Shown: positions 1-10,600, numbered from the stretch's first letter. The stretch is 29,394 nucleotides of DNA from Hydnum rufescens UP504 (GCA_014904985.1 MU129097.1:45800-75193), one strand, 5' to 3'. Numbers and translations: made by a program. The notes: generated by a model not told the origin, from the sequence alone.

Positions 1-530
1 TCCTAACTCAGTGATACCGAAGCTGAGGACTTAGATTATCTGTGGGGAATGCCACCGCTTCCAAAGATGACGTCGAACAGCTCCTTGTCAACTGGTATTG
101 GAAGCTTCTCATTTGTGCAACGTCATTGGTTTTCCAGTCGGGTACACTTTCGAACCCATTTAAGGATTCTTTTAGCCTCGTGCTTCAGATTAGCGGGGAC
201 CGACAACAGTTGTGAGGATTGAGAAGGGAATTGGTGGGAGATCATGAAGACTGGGACAAAAAGGGTGTGTGCATGACTCTATTGCATATGAAGTACAAGT
301 ATGAATCAGAGTTGGAGGCTGCTGGTAAGTGCTGGCACGGGTCAGATGAGGAGCCTTCGCTCATGCATCCCTTGTTTTTCGTTTTTAGGGTATCGACATA
401 TGCTCGGGTATCGGTTCTTGGGTGGTACTCAGTTCTGCCGAGAAACAAGGGTGTTCCTCCGTAATCCTCACCCGCGACTGAGCAAGGGACTGTTCAAGTG
501 TCAAAGTCTGTGCAGACCAAGTTCCGTTCG
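1..530 (+). pseudogene. unrecognised coding-like fragment at the window edge
   Basis: Frame 3 reads as protein-like sequence from about position 48 to 324, with one in-frame TGA at 213-215. A textbook donor (GTAAGT at 325) and a pyrimidine-rich acceptor ending in TTTTTAG at 388 would remove a 64-nt intron and join ELEAAG to YRHMLGYRF, after which the frame stays open to about 530. I do not recognise the product. It may be the 3' part of a gene that starts outside the window, or far 5' exons of the KDZ-1 transposase that follows. Frame 1 of bases 1-200 also looks partly coding, so the frame is not settled. No start codon can be chosen. Confidence 0.3.
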
Positions 531-541
531 TACACTGTGGA

Positions 542-853
542 TTGGGAACGGAATCCCACTCCCGCAGTTTGGATCCACCAGTTCCGGGGAATTACCGCAT
601 GATGCGTACATATGGCCTGAACCCCGACCTGCCAGCTCCAAGCTCCGGTGCTCACCAAGCTGAAGAGCAAAGTTGGTTCGTCTGCAAGTGTGGCAGCCAA
701 CACCACTCACTTGAGGTGGTCTCTGTGCATATGGAACGTGTCAAGGACATTACGCTGGACATTTGCAAATGCAGACCTGCCCCGGTTCAACTTGTGCAAC
801 GTGGTTTTTCCCATGTTCTCCGGTTCGTCCTACCCTAGCAGTCAGCCTCAGAT
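542..853 (+). pseudogene. N-terminal cysteine-cluster part of KDZ-1, frameshifted
   Basis: This stretch encodes the segment that precedes the catalytic core in KDZ transposases: a CKCG motif, then VVSVHMERVKDITLDICKCR and QLVQRGF. It aligns with the same block in KDZ-2 (YLEEIYLDVCKCCPASLQLL) and KDZ-3 (TVCPCCLAAIQLVEHG). The cysteines form the CxC-type zinc-binding cluster typical of the family. The reading frame breaks after QRGF in a five-T run at 805-809. The expected FPCSPVRPTLAVSLR continues one frame over and returns to the main frame near 853. In the uncorrected frame a TAG lies at 836-838. I read this as two compensating 1-nt indels, or sequencing error, rather than an intron, because the skipped segment is conserved coding sequence. 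The exons upstream of 542 are not resolved. Confidence 0.7.
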
Positions 854-3097
854 ATGCTAGAATTCGTTGCCGAGCTCTTCCTCCACATTGCACCCAATGA
901 AAGAGGTTGGGCTGCAACGCTAGTCAAGTACCTGAAGGCCCGCGGATACCGCTTCGTGACTGCTGATTCGTTTCGCTGTCGCTTTGCCAACGCACTTGCT
1001 CATTACCAGCAGCTTGTGAGACTCGTCGATGCAGAGGTTGAAAAATTGGTGGATCGTTCGCGAGCCCTTAGTGGTGAAGATTGTGTGGCACCCCAGTTGG
1101 ACGAGACTACCCCGGTCAATGGGCGAGAGTATTCAAATGCGCAGAACACTGCAACCTTCCTGAGCGATCACAACGTCCCTAGTACCTATCTGCAGACATG
1201 GTGTCCCTTATGTTTTGGTAGTAATAGCTCGGAGAATGGGGATTTGAAGGTTGATGCTATTGTGTGCCTCGATGCGAACTTCCAATTGAAACGTCAGCGA
1301 GACTTGGACCGACGCGCTGGTCATCAGGGCGAGACTGGGACCCAGGATCCCTTTGTTGTGTCACCAAGAACAATTGAGCTATCGCGGAGAGATTTGGAAC
1401 TGTGGGAGGCCAAAATCCTTGACCTTCGACCCGAGAAGTCCTCAGCCCGAGCTGGGCAGAAGCGAAAAGCCAACGAGACCGTGGAAAGTGAGGCGCACGC
1501 TGTAGAGGATGAAGACAAGGTGGAGGACGATCTTAAAATGCCGAATTCGACATATACTGCATGTGGCGAGTCCTTTATTGCTGCGGATGGAGACCGTGTC
1601 AAGGCTTCGACTCAATATTTCAGTGATACTGGTGTTCTTGCCATGCTCTGCCGCCACGATATTCCCCTAGTTATTGCTAGCATGTGGACTGCTGGTGAAA
1701 AACAGTTCTACGCATGCGCTCTTCTTGATTTCCTTTTCAAGCATTTGCCTCGTTGCTGGAGAATTGGTGTTTTGTACGATATTGGCTGCCAAATGGACCA
1801 GTCATTGAAGAAATGGAATTTCATGCCTGACTGGTCTCCACGTCTCGAGTGGGGCGTCTCAATTTTCCACGCTTATGGCCACCAGTGGACGTGCCAACTC
1901 TGGTACCATCCAAGAAAGAGCACAATTTGGGGCCTCTCAGATGGAGAAGGGTGTGAACGTTTTTGGAGTGGACTCCGCCGACTTATTCCATGCCTTAGGG
2001 TAACAGGCTATCATCGACGCCTTTTCATTCTCGATCTACAAGTGGAATGCATTGATGAAGAGAAGTGGGGGGACTTTGGAAAATGGCTGCGGGTCCGTGT
2101 TGATCGAGCTCAATCTCGGTTGGATGAGGCTAAAGAGAAGCTTGCCGAAAGTACATTTTCAATCGAGTACCTCCTCCACCAATTCAAAGACCAACGTGCA
2201 TATCATAGTAAACCTATCATGCGGCAGTCAAAAACCCAAGGGGCTCGTGCAATAGAGCACATCCTGTCCTTGCAGTCGACGTTAGAGGCACAACAAGAGA
2301 ATTTACGGGAACTGATTAGCGAAGGGAATGATGTGATCCCCGAAGACTCTGCTGGTGAAGCCGTACTTGTCGAGTGGCAGGAAAGAGTTCATTCGACCAA
2401 GCTGGCTATTAGTCGACTTCAGTCCAATATCAAGAAAAGGACGGAAGGGCTGAAATTAGGGGATCGGGTGGCGGCACGGAAGCTAGAGCAACTGAAGAAG
2501 GATAGATGGATCACAATGCAACTGAATCTTCGCATTCTTCGTGAGCAGCTTGTGCGGAAGTTACGTGCCCGCAAATTCGAACTTGCAACACTGGATCGCG
2601 CCCATTCTACACGGATATTGGACCAGAAGACAAAGGTGCATGTTGAGAAGGCGGTACACCATCGCTCGTCCGGGATTGATGCAACGATGAAAAAATACAA
2701 TGCGAAGATAAAGGAGATGGCAGAATATCGTCAGACATCAAGGACAATATCAAAAAGTGCATATATTCCTCCCTTGCTTTTAAAGGAGGGTTTGTACAAG
2801 ATGGATGTGGATCAGGATATATGGGAGGATGCGTGGGCTGACGTTGGAGACTTTCCTGACGGTGTTCTTCCTCAGTGGTTGGTGGATGCTTCGGTCAAAA
2901 AGGGTATTTTCATGGCACAAGAAGTGGTTAATTGTGAGCAAGAGTTGGAGAGGTGCAAGGTGGAGAGCAGTAACCTTCGAACATGGTTCTACATGGAATA
3001 TCGGGCGGTCAAGAGACTAGTCAAAGAAGCGGATGATGAAGTATCATTCTTTGCACTTCGCCGACTCCATCAATTGTATGAGTGGCTAGAACTCTAG
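854..3097 (+). CDS. KDZ-family transposase (KDZ-1), main ORF
   Basis: A 747-residue open frame with the signatures of a Kyakuja-Dileera-Zisupton cut-and-paste DNA transposase. Visible in order: CPLCFG (about residues 117-122, second cysteine pair); CLDANFQLKR with D140; CGESF (about 237); LCRHD (about 265-269); VLYDIGCQ with D309; HAYGHQW (about 340-346); DGEGCERFW with E365; then a long charged, helix-rich and probably coiled-coil C-terminal half. D140, D309 and E365 are my likely DDE-type RNase H-fold catalytic residues. The ORF start is not the true start: protein similarity continues upstream of 854 across a frameshift. The frame has no introns, unlike KDZ-2, and is visibly CpG-rich, so this is the youngest of the three copies here. 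Family membership is firm; activity is doubtful because of the frameshifts on either side. Confidence 0.92.
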   Translation: MLEFVAELFLHIAPNERGWAATLVKYLKARGYRFVTADSFRCRFANALAHYQQLVRLVDAEVEKLVDRSRALSGEDCVAPQLDETTPVNGREYSNAQNTATFLSDHNVPSTYLQTWCPLCFGSNSSENGDLKVDAIVCLDANFQLKRQRDLDRRAGHQGETGTQDPFVVSPRTIELSRRDLELWEAKILDLRPEKSSARAGQKRKANETVESEAHAVEDEDKVEDDLKMPNSTYTACGESFIAADGDRVKASTQYFSDTGVLAMLCRHDIPLVIASMWTAGEKQFYACALLDFLFKHLPRCWRIGVLYDIGCQMDQSLKKWNFMPDWSPRLEWGVSIFHAYGHQWTCQLWYHPRKSTIWGLSDGEGCERFWSGLRRLIPCLRVTGYHRRLFILDLQVECIDEEKWGDFGKWLRVRVDRAQSRLDEAKEKLAESTFSIEYLLHQFKDQRAYHSKPIMRQSKTQGARAIEHILSLQSTLEAQQENLRELISEGNDVIPEDSAGEAVLVEWQERVHSTKLAISRLQSNIKKRTEGLKLGDRVAARKLEQLKKDRWITMQLNLRILREQLVRKLRARKFELATLDRAHSTRILDQKTKVHVEKAVHHRSSGIDATMKKYNAKIKEMAEYRQTSRTISKSAYIPPLLLKEGLYKMDVDQDIWEDAWADVGDFPDGVLPQWLVDASVKKGIFMAQEVVNCEQELERCKVESSNLRTWFYMEYRAVKRLVKEADDEVSFFALRRLHQLYEWLEL

Positions 3098-3101
3098 GAG
3101 G

Positions 3102-3341
3102 GTGAACATGATCCATGTTCCTACTCTGTCTACTGCCCCAAGCTGGGATGAGTTTCTTCCCCCTCCGACACTGGAACATCATGCATCACGCATACGAGTC
3201 CATGTGCCTAATGTAGATGGTGATGATGATGATGCTGTATCTTCAGATGATGATCAAGATGGAGAAGTAGAGGAAGATATAGAGACTGAGGATCTTGGAT
3301 TTATCACATTAATAGACAATGTAATAGGAGACTTTCAGTAA
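3102..3341 (+). pseudogene. acidic C-terminal tail of KDZ-1, shifted frame
   Basis: Just after the TAG that ends the main KDZ-1 frame, another frame runs to a TAA near 3341 and encodes a tail rich in Asp and Glu (DGDDDDAVSSDDDQDGEVEED). KDZ-2 ends in a comparable acidic tail (DDVDSDTDDVDIDLE), so this is probably the original C-terminus of KDZ-1, displaced by a 1-nt frameshift around 3088-3097. The GTATGAGTGG...CTCTAG stretch at 3076-3097 resembles an intron but is too short to be convincing. Confidence 0.5.
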
Positions 3342-3604
3342 TACTATAGTCTTAACCCATATTCGGTTGATAGACTGAGATTTTGCACAAGTCCCAATAA
3401 ATGAGGCACTTGACAATGATTGATGTCAAAAGATTGTCAAATTGTAGGTTCCCATTGTCAAGATTCAGTTTTTTGATCATCACTTGACATCAACCATGAT
3501 TTCAGCCATTTAGGCATACCTAAGTCATCAACATGTCCCTCCTTTTAAGGCCCCTCTATATGGCTGACCAGGCTGAGAAGCACTGCCTGTGATGGGAGTA
3601 TGGT
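3342..3604. other. AT-rich intergenic stretch with a small inverted repeat
   Basis: No open frame with coding character. It contains an imperfect inverted repeat: CACTTGACAATGATTGATGTCAA near 3410-3430 is partly complementary to CACTTGACATCAACCATGAT near 3482-3502. This could be the remains of a small non-autonomous element or of a KDZ-1 terminal region. Confidence 0.35.
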
Positions 3605-3865
3605 TGCCACGGTCAGGTTTTGGTCAGGTTTTGCCCAATTTGGGCAAAACCTAAACCTGACCAGGTTCCAAAATCACCCATGAGGGCAAAACCTGAACCT
3701 GACCTGAGGTTTGGTCTCATTCAGGTCAGGTTCAGGTTTAAACCTGGTTTAAACCTGAAACCTGAGGTATGCCAGAAGCCAACATTTTCAGGGGGTACTA
3801 CAGAATATCTACACCCTGTGGGTCAGGTTCAGGTTTAAACTCAGGTTCCACAGGTTTAAACCTGA
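3605..3865. repeat. dense AACCTGA/TCAGGTT motif array
   Basis: About 260 bp made almost entirely of the hexamer-like motif AACCTG and its complement CAGGTT in both orientations, spaced irregularly. The 14-bp perfect palindrome CAGGTTTAAACCTG occurs twice (about 3737 and 3853), and GTTTAAAC occurs again between them. A non-repeat gap at about 3770-3815 splits it in two. The block can fold on itself. Short ORFs crossing it are low-complexity artefacts. A MITE-like element or expanded motif array is likely. Confidence 0.75.
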
Positions 3866-3949
3866 ACTGCAGCATCCATAGATGGGAGTCCCATTGGCAG
3901 TGTTGGCATTGGACTCTTTTGGCTCCCCCGGTCCATCCACTTGAGCAAC

Positions 3950-5924
3950 AGTCAGGAGTGGGTTATTGAATTGATCAGAGATGATTACAGTGTCACTGGG
4001 AAGCTTCCCATTATTCTCCTGGGTGATATGCTTGAGCTGAGTAACTCGGACCATTGTTGAATCAGCCAATGGCTGGAAAAAGGTACGCCAAAGTTTCTTC
4101 CAACTCTCCATTCGGACTACAGCGACATCAAGGGACAAGAGACTTGGAAATTCGGATTCTGTAACCCAATTTTCAATCTTCAACTCGTTGTTGACAAGGA
4201 ATCAGGGGAGACTTGCCCAAGGTATATGCAGTACCCAACCAATCAGAGGAGTCAGAAGGTTATTGAGCTCCTCCGAAATCTCCTTCCACATCAGATGCAT
4301 AGACTTTGGAATCTTTTGCTTCTGATTTTGGCGTAAAAGATGTTGCCCCTGATAGACCAGGATGTGGGAATGAATTATCTTCAACGATGTACTGTCTTTT
4401 GGGAAAGACAAATTTAGCCAGTCCTTCATTGCTGGCAAGCCGGTGAATAGAGCATTCTGTTTCGAAGCCACCTCATCAGGAACACTGCTGATGATTCCAC
4501 AGAACCTGTGGATGTTCATAGTGGCCATCCATTTCAAGTCATCCTTCCAGCATTTCGTAGTCTGCTTAATGACTTTGCCCATCATGGCCAGTGAGAGGGC
4601 AATATCAAAAGCTTGGGCTGCCTTTGAGGCATTGTGCTGATCCACAAGCTCCTTCAATTTCTTTTTCCATGCATTGGAGTCTTCACCACTGTGTGCAGCA
4701 ATGAGCTCACAATAGGCTGGCTGTATGACTTTTTCCACATACTCATGATGGGGACAGTCTGGCTTGGGGTCCTTCTCGTACAAGGCCTGATATGCATTCC
4801 ATGGATTCCCAGCACTTCGCCATTCTCTTGTGCTTATTGCAAGGTTCCCGATCCGCATCACAGACTCAAGAGGCCTGTCCCACTCTTTCGCCTTGTGCTT
4901 GAGCTCACAGTTCATGGATTCAACAATGCCTCTGATCTCAGCGACTTGTTCGTCCATAAATGGTCCACCCTGTGATTTGATTTGCACAGTGCCACCCTCC
5001 TCAGCAACCGAGTCATCATCCTCAACATCTGGATTCCCATCATTTGGATTTGGTGGATCCAAAATGACTGAATTTTCATGCTGATGATATAGACCAGAAG
5101 GCTCGACCTCATGATCAAAATCCCCAACGAATGGAGAATTGCCAAATGTGTGAGATGAGGTATGACTTGGGGGCTGGGGAGACCAAGTGGTGGCCTGAGC
5201 GGGGACTGAGCAGGAGACTGAGTGCGAGGACAACCACGAGAGCAATTGCAAGATTGAGCACGATGAATATGGGGCGATTGAGCATGAGGAATATGGGGTG
5301 ATTGAGCATGAGGAATACGGGGTGATTGAGCATGATGAATATGGGGCGATTGAGCACGAGGAATACAGGGTGATTGAGCACAAGGAATACAGGGTGATTG
5401 AGCATGAGGAATATGGGGTGATTGAGCATGAGGAATACGGGGTGATTGAGCATGAGGAATATGGGGTGATTGAGCATGAGGAATATGGGGTGATTGAGCA
5501 TGAGGAATATGGGGCGATTGAGCACGAGGAATATGGGGTGATTGAGCATGAGAAAGACCAGGAAATGGAGTGGGAGAACCAGCAGGAGATGGGGAGTGAC
5601 CAGCAGGATTTGAAGAATAAGGAATGGACTGTAGTGGAAGTCAATTTAAAGCAATCTAGGAAATAAAATGGATAGGAAATGCACTGTAGGTACACTGGGA
5701 TGGTTTCTAGATTGAGGTGGAGTGAGCTGAACCATTTGTTGGTGTGATCGCAATGACAGAATGTCAATAAACCACTCATTACACTGAGGGACAGGGCACA
5801 TAATGGGGGTGCTGGAAGCTTCACCAGTTGTGTCAGAAGACTCTCTCATCTGGGGCCCACTAGCAGATTCACTGCTTGTTGAAGGGACTGTGGTGTCATT
5901 GGTTATTGTAGAGGACCGGGCCAT
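3950..5924 (-). pseudogene. unknown gene A with internal 24-bp coding repeat
   Basis: No recognised function. A candidate start at 5924 gives an N-terminus with CPVPQC and a following H (CPVPQC-x12-H), like half of a C2H2 finger. A tandem array (5252-5563) follows, then a clear coding segment, about 5170 down to 4205, with an acidic linker (VEDDDSVAEEGG) and a helical, Trp-rich core (GNPWNAYQALYEKDPKPDC, KWMATMNIHRFCGIISS, SKQNALFTGLPAMKDWL). The frame passes a TGA at 4202-4204 and stays protein-like to about 3950, so that TGA is probably a decayed Arg codon. The frame through the array is ambiguous (SCSITPYS, MLNHPIFL or QSPHIPHA repeats), so indels are likely at the array edges. Gene B on the other strand has a core with similar landmarks (SRIWLALGMLF, VVAPAYNAHR, TQNSFFGMPAVVKAF), which suggests one divergent family. 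Confidence 0.55.
5252..5563. repeat. 24-bp coding minisatellite in gene A
   Basis: Thirteen head-to-tail 24-bp units, consensus GATTGAGCATGAGGAATATG plus GGGT, beginning at 5252, 5276, 5300 and so on to 5540. The period is exactly 24, so every unit keeps the frame. On the minus strand the units encode eight-residue repeats. Variation between units is mostly CAT/CAC and TAT/TAC type transitions. The plus-strand IEHEEYGV reading is a shadow of the same array. Confidence 0.95.
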
Positions 5925-6764
5925 TTGACCTGCCAGGGTGGCAGCAGGCCTTGTGGTCCTTTTTCAGGCTTGATATGTCTTAGGTGGCATATTGGGCTAG
6001 GAGTCAGCTTGTGAAAAAAAGTAGTAGAAGTGGGGGGTACAGAAAGTGCACCCTTGCAACTTCAGGCTACAATGTTGAGGGAACGGATGGCGAGATATCA
6101 CACGGTGCAAAGTAGGAATAGGGAGAGTGCAAAAAACTGTGCCGTCCTAAACCAGGCTTTGAGGGATTGAAAGTGTAGGGTAGTTGGAAGACAGTGAGTG
6201 CAGCAGGAGTGAATGAGACACCAAAAAAAGCAGATGGAAAGCAGGCGATAGGGGTGCAGTGTGCACCATCTTTGACCAGACTCTCCAAGAACCCCCAAAG
6301 GCTGGCAAGAGGTAGGAGCGGAAGGTGTAGCCCTGGGCTTTGCAGGTTTGTTGGAAGATGACCAAAAGCCAGTAGAAGGAGTGTAGTGGATGGAAAGTCT
6401 TCAGTGGAGCAGGAAATAGGGAGTGTATGGTCACACTGTCCAAAACCAGACTCCACCAGAGACTGTTAATGTTGTGCAAGCGAAGGATATTCCCGGACAT
6501 TGCCGGTAAATGATTCTTCAGTACAGACGGATGTATATATTATTGTATGAATTAGTACATGTGTGATATATGTAAGATGATAATATTAACATCGAGGAAT
6601 GGAGGATAGAGAGGAAAGTGCAGGAGGTCAAAGGCAACAACAGGATGCAGGAAATGGCAGAGGGAAGGCAGAAACGAGCTGGCGGTGTGGGGAAATGGGC
6701 TGGTGGTGAAGGGGATGGTTGAATAGCATATGAACGAGAGTAAGGCTAAAGATATACCTACTCA
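5925..6764. other. gene-poor interval
   Basis: Purine-rich sequence on the plus strand (about 6000-6470) with loosely repeated phrases such as GTGCAAAAAACTGTGCC, GTGCAGTGTGCACC and GGTCACACTGTCC followed by ACCAG and CTCC. These look like two or three very degenerate units of about 130-170 bp, too diverged to call as a tandem repeat. It is AT-rich at 6530-6600. Open frames here are short and show no conserved pattern. Confidence 0.4.
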
Positions 6765-7134
6765 TCAATCCACTTGTGGAATCGAGGCTGGTCCCTATGA
6801 CAATATGCCATGCTGGCTGGATCCTTGTTCGTCCAAAATTCTCCATGCTCAAATGAACCTCGCTCCCTCCAAGATCAGCATATGCCCATCTGGAGATCTG
6901 GTGTATGTCAGATATCATTGTGCCCCCAGGCACTGGCCAAATGTTCTCACAGAAAGCCAAAGCAGTACCCTTTGCCAGAGCCCTGTGCACAATCATCTGC
7001 ATCTCCATGCATCGCATACCAACTGTCATGGAGCCTGGGTCTTCCTTTCGTGCATGATGGAGTCATCTGCTGAGCCATTCAGTGTCAAACTCGACACTAA
7101 TCATGGCATGAGTTCGCTCATGCTTGAGAGGAGC
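6765..7134 (-). pseudogene. decayed fragment of an unrecognised gene
   Basis: Minus-strand frame with convincing protein character: a segment starting THAMISVEFDTEWLSR, an in-frame TGA at 7063-7065, then GMRCMEMQMIVHRALAKGTA and SRWAYADLGGSEVHLSMENF, ending near IVIGTSLDSTSG. I do not recognise the family. The fragment stops exactly where the sequence shared with the second copy at 20205-20713 begins (7134), as expected if the KDZ-2 element or its terminal segment was inserted into, or recombined with, this gene. The missing N-terminal part was not found on the far side of the element. Confidence 0.45.
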
Positions 7135-7640
7135 ACCTCAGGCCCCCCATTTCGGCAACCTCCTTAGGTTGACTTCATCCTGTGCGGATGTCAACCTAAC
7201 AAGGTAGGTCTGAATGTGTACCTTTGTGGAGCTACAGTCAGAATGTTCCATATAAATAAGTGTAGCTACACAACCTGAAGTGTAGCACCACTGGGGGTCC
7301 GGGGGCGGAGCCCCCGGGAGCTCAGGGGTAGTGTTGCTACATTTTTGAATTAGACTATTAGTGGAGCTACAGTTGTGTGCCTCAGGGTAGTCATGTAGCT
7401 ACACCCTATAGAGTGCTTCAAATAGTGTAGCTATATGGTTTCTACCTGATTTATTTAGTGTAGCTATATCTATGGGTGAGTATTGAATGAAGCAGTGTAG
7501 CTACACATAGCAGTATTTGCCTTCAAAAATGTGCAAGCACAAAGAATTTTTTCATTCAAGATCAATGTCAACATCATCTGTATCTGAGTCTACATCATCA
7601 AATCTCTCATCCTCCCCATCAATCAATCTTGAAAACTTGC
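7134..7640 (-). mobile_element. KDZ-2 3'-terminal segment, copy L
   Basis: About 500 bp that recurs in opposite orientation at 20205-20713. Read on the minus strand it holds the end of the KDZ-2 coding region (SRLIDGEDE ... DVDIDLE, stop at 7552), an untranslated part with GTGTAGCTACAC-type palindromes (about 7227, 7260, 7280, 7331, 7361, 7394, 7425, 7458, 7495), a GC-rich hairpin GGGGGTCCGGGGGCGGAGCC at 7294-7313, and a terminal hairpin of TTAGGTTGAC (7164-7173) against GTCAACCTAA (7190-7199). The similarity ends near CACCTCAGGCC at 7134. The palindromes could be transposase-binding subterminal repeats; that role is inferred. Confidence 0.8.
7164..7199. repeat. terminal hairpin TTAGGTTGAC/GTCAACCTAA
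   Basis: Perfect 10-bp inverted arms with a 16-nt loop; the stem can be lengthened with one bulge through CCTCCTT and AAGGTAGG. The same hairpin, with loop differences, lies at 20648-20683. It sits close to the end of the segment shared by the two copies, so it probably belongs to the element's terminus. Confidence 0.75.
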
Positions 7641-10600
7641 TGATGAGGAGGGCTGGCAGTTCCGGCTTAATAAGATCCTCCAGATCGGAGTCATCGACGT
7701 CATCACCATTGAGATCACGTCCCGCCTCATGTTCTGCTGGGAAACTTGCCTCCATACCCACCCAAGTCATTATTGTCATATGTTCGTGTGAATCCGGCCA
7801 GTTGGGTGGATTACCAAGACATGGGACATGTTTTGTAGCTCTGCACCATCATTCTACGAGATAGTTGTGTTCAGCCTTCCTCTGTTTAAGGTGGTATACG
7901 AGTACATCATCATGTTCTAGTAGTGGGGAAAAAAGAGCCTCATGATCGATGGCACTGTCGAACATAGTGCGACTTCACACACCAGCTTCCTGTAATGCAT
8001 GGAGAATAGCCTCATTTTCCTCATGGGCCCACACTTGAAGTGCCCGCCTCTCTCGAGTGATTACCTTAAGTTCCTGCTGCGCACCTTTGAGTGTGTGCAT
8101 GGCACTGGCTGCCACAAAGAATGCCTCGTCTGTTTGCCAATGCGGAGGAGTGCCAATGGAGCCGTTGAGACCGTTGAGAGGTCCAAAATGTTGGTGAATC
8201 AGGTGGTCAGATTCTAAGTTAAACATCCCATCACTAGGCACAGGAATAGGTTTTTTCCAATGCATGGGAGCTTCATCCCAGCTGCGGAGAACTCATTCGA
8301 CATGCTCATTGAATTCTGGCAAAGTCGATATGTCCGGGGTGTGAGCTTCTTGTTGGTTTGTGCGGCGTGTTGCGCCTGGTGATCTTCCAGAAGGTATAAA
8401 TGAACACGTCCTATTCAAGGGCACTAGACTTACCTAGGTGAAGATGAATATGGCCTATGTTCTGCATGTACGAGTGTTTCTGGGCACGAAGGGCATCCTG
8501 AAGCTGAGTCTGCGTCGCATGCAGCTGAATTAGTTGGGTGTACAATTTGGACTGCAGCATCATCTCCAATTGATTCTGGTCCAATGACTTGCTGAGCAGT
8601 TTGTCTTCTTTGGCGGAAAGTCAGTGTGCGATCATGCATTCCTGCTTCATCAATTCACTAAGTTCATCATTCTGAAGTCCGAGAGGAGTGCCGATGCATC
8701 CAGCACTAACGAGAACATCAATTTGTCGTCTGACCTTGGTAATATGGCCTTGAATGAGTTCAAGACTGTCTCGGAGATGGAGGAGACCTTTGATCTCTTT
8801 TTCCATCCCTTGCCTCCCACGGCCTGTGGAGCAATGTTGGCAGGGAACTTTAAAGAATAGAGAAGATTGACGCACTTGGAATTTGGGCCTGGTAGTAGAG
8901 TTTCGCCTCGTTCCAGTCCCGTGCCAAGTTGTCCGACTGGGACGGCTGTATTCCTAATTCGACCAACTGGACTCCCGCTTCAGATATCTTTTTCATGGCA
9001 TCCTGATATTGTTGGCTAAGCCATCCACCTAGTCGCTTGAGGTTTTGTTGATCAAGATATGCAAGTTTTGTATCGATTGTATAGAGATGCTGGTGAAACT
9101 GCAGAGTCATGAGTATGCATTTAATGGCACTTGAGATGATGGCAAACGAACCCCCGATACTCGACAAACACGAATCAAAGGGCTGATAGAGTTCCAAAAC
9201 TGTTTGGTCCCCTCGCCATCTGTGTGTCCAAAGGCTTCGATTTTGTGGGGATGATACATGATCTGGCACACAAACTGGTGCCCGTATGCATGCAATGCCG
9301 GTAGACCGAAAAGAATATGGTTCGCCCATTTGGGCAGGATCTTCCACTGCGGATGGTTTGTTAAGCCAAATTTACCCAAGGTAGAAATACATGACAAGAC
9401 AATGTACCTTCATCATGCTTCTGTGATATTGACATGCAAGATCATGGAGAAATCCCACTGTAAAGTTCCCTGGAATCTCTTGAAAAATTTTGTCCAGTAT
9501 GGCAAACATATAATATTGCTTTTCGCCAGCCTCTGTCATGTTGACAAGGTACCAGATGCGGTCGTGGCAACAAACAGCTGCAACAAGCCCTGTATCATCG
9601 AATTTTGATTTCTTACTCTTCAATCGAGCCTCATTCGCCACATTAAATGATTCGCCACAAAGATCTGATATTTCGTTTGCGACAGCAATGCCATTCTCAT
9701 GATCTACATTTGGGACTTTGCTGTTTCGTTTCCCTTCTATGTAGCGTTTCATAGCCTCACACTCCTCTGGTGAAACGAATAGAGTGCGCGGGGGGCAGTC
9801 ACTGAGAGTGGGGTCATGAACCCCATGTTCATCATACTCACACGATTGCATGAAACACACATTGCCAGAAAACTGTATATCGGGCCTAGAATCAATATAA
9901 AGTTAGCTTTGGTCCCAGTGTATTCTAAATTGATAACGTACAACCCATCTGTGGTTAAATAAGTATCGCCGCCACAACAGATTGGGCATTGTGAGCGAAG
10001 ATAAGGGCTTGGGCGCTTCCTGTCATGTGATGGTTTGTGGTCCTCATCCTGGGTGAAGTAGGAATGTGTGATGGGGTTCCCAGCCAGCGATTCAAACGTC
10101 TGTGGGATCACAGCATGTTCCCCTTGAGCCTGGCGCTTCCGAGAGGATTCAATCGCGTTATTGACAGTCTGAGACACCATGTCAATCATGACTTGGTAAT
10201 ACTGTAGCGCCCGGCCATAACGATGACGAAGAACGTCCTGTTGATTCAAAAGATGAGGGAAACATGAAGCTTCAAATGCAGACTACTAACCTGACCCCCG
10301 AGCACATACCCCTTCCTTGCCAGGCATGACGTGAGAGTCTCGGCCCAGTTCATGACATTTGGGGCACCGACCATGAACAGCATTGATACAAGATTGAGCT
10401 GATCAAGATTGACTGTGAGCGTAGGTTGCACTGGGGCAGATGGAAAGAGGCCCCGCTCAAGGAGCTGAAGGCTTGCAGGACAACATTTGCAAACATCGAG
10501 GTAAATCTCTTCGAGGTCTACATTATTTAGGATGTTAGTACCCATGAGAAATAGAAAGAAAATCGACAAACACTTTGTATAGACACATGTAACCTTAAGT

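Noticed and set aside
836..838. TAG as the true end of an upstream gene before KDZ-1
   Set aside because: Conserved KDZ sequence continues through this point in another frame, so the stop results from a frameshift.
5298..5666. Plus-strand ORF of IEHEEYGV repeats
   Set aside because: It is the complement of the gene A minisatellite, and the minus strand carries non-repetitive coding sequence on the gene's C-terminal side.
6067..6500. Minus-strand ORFs and a possible repeat of about 130-170 bp
   Set aside because: Units are too diverged and the frames show no conserved or domain-like pattern.
7164..7199. Helitron 3' end (hairpin near terminus)
   Set aside because: No CTRR end immediately after the hairpin and no Rep/helicase motifs in the window.
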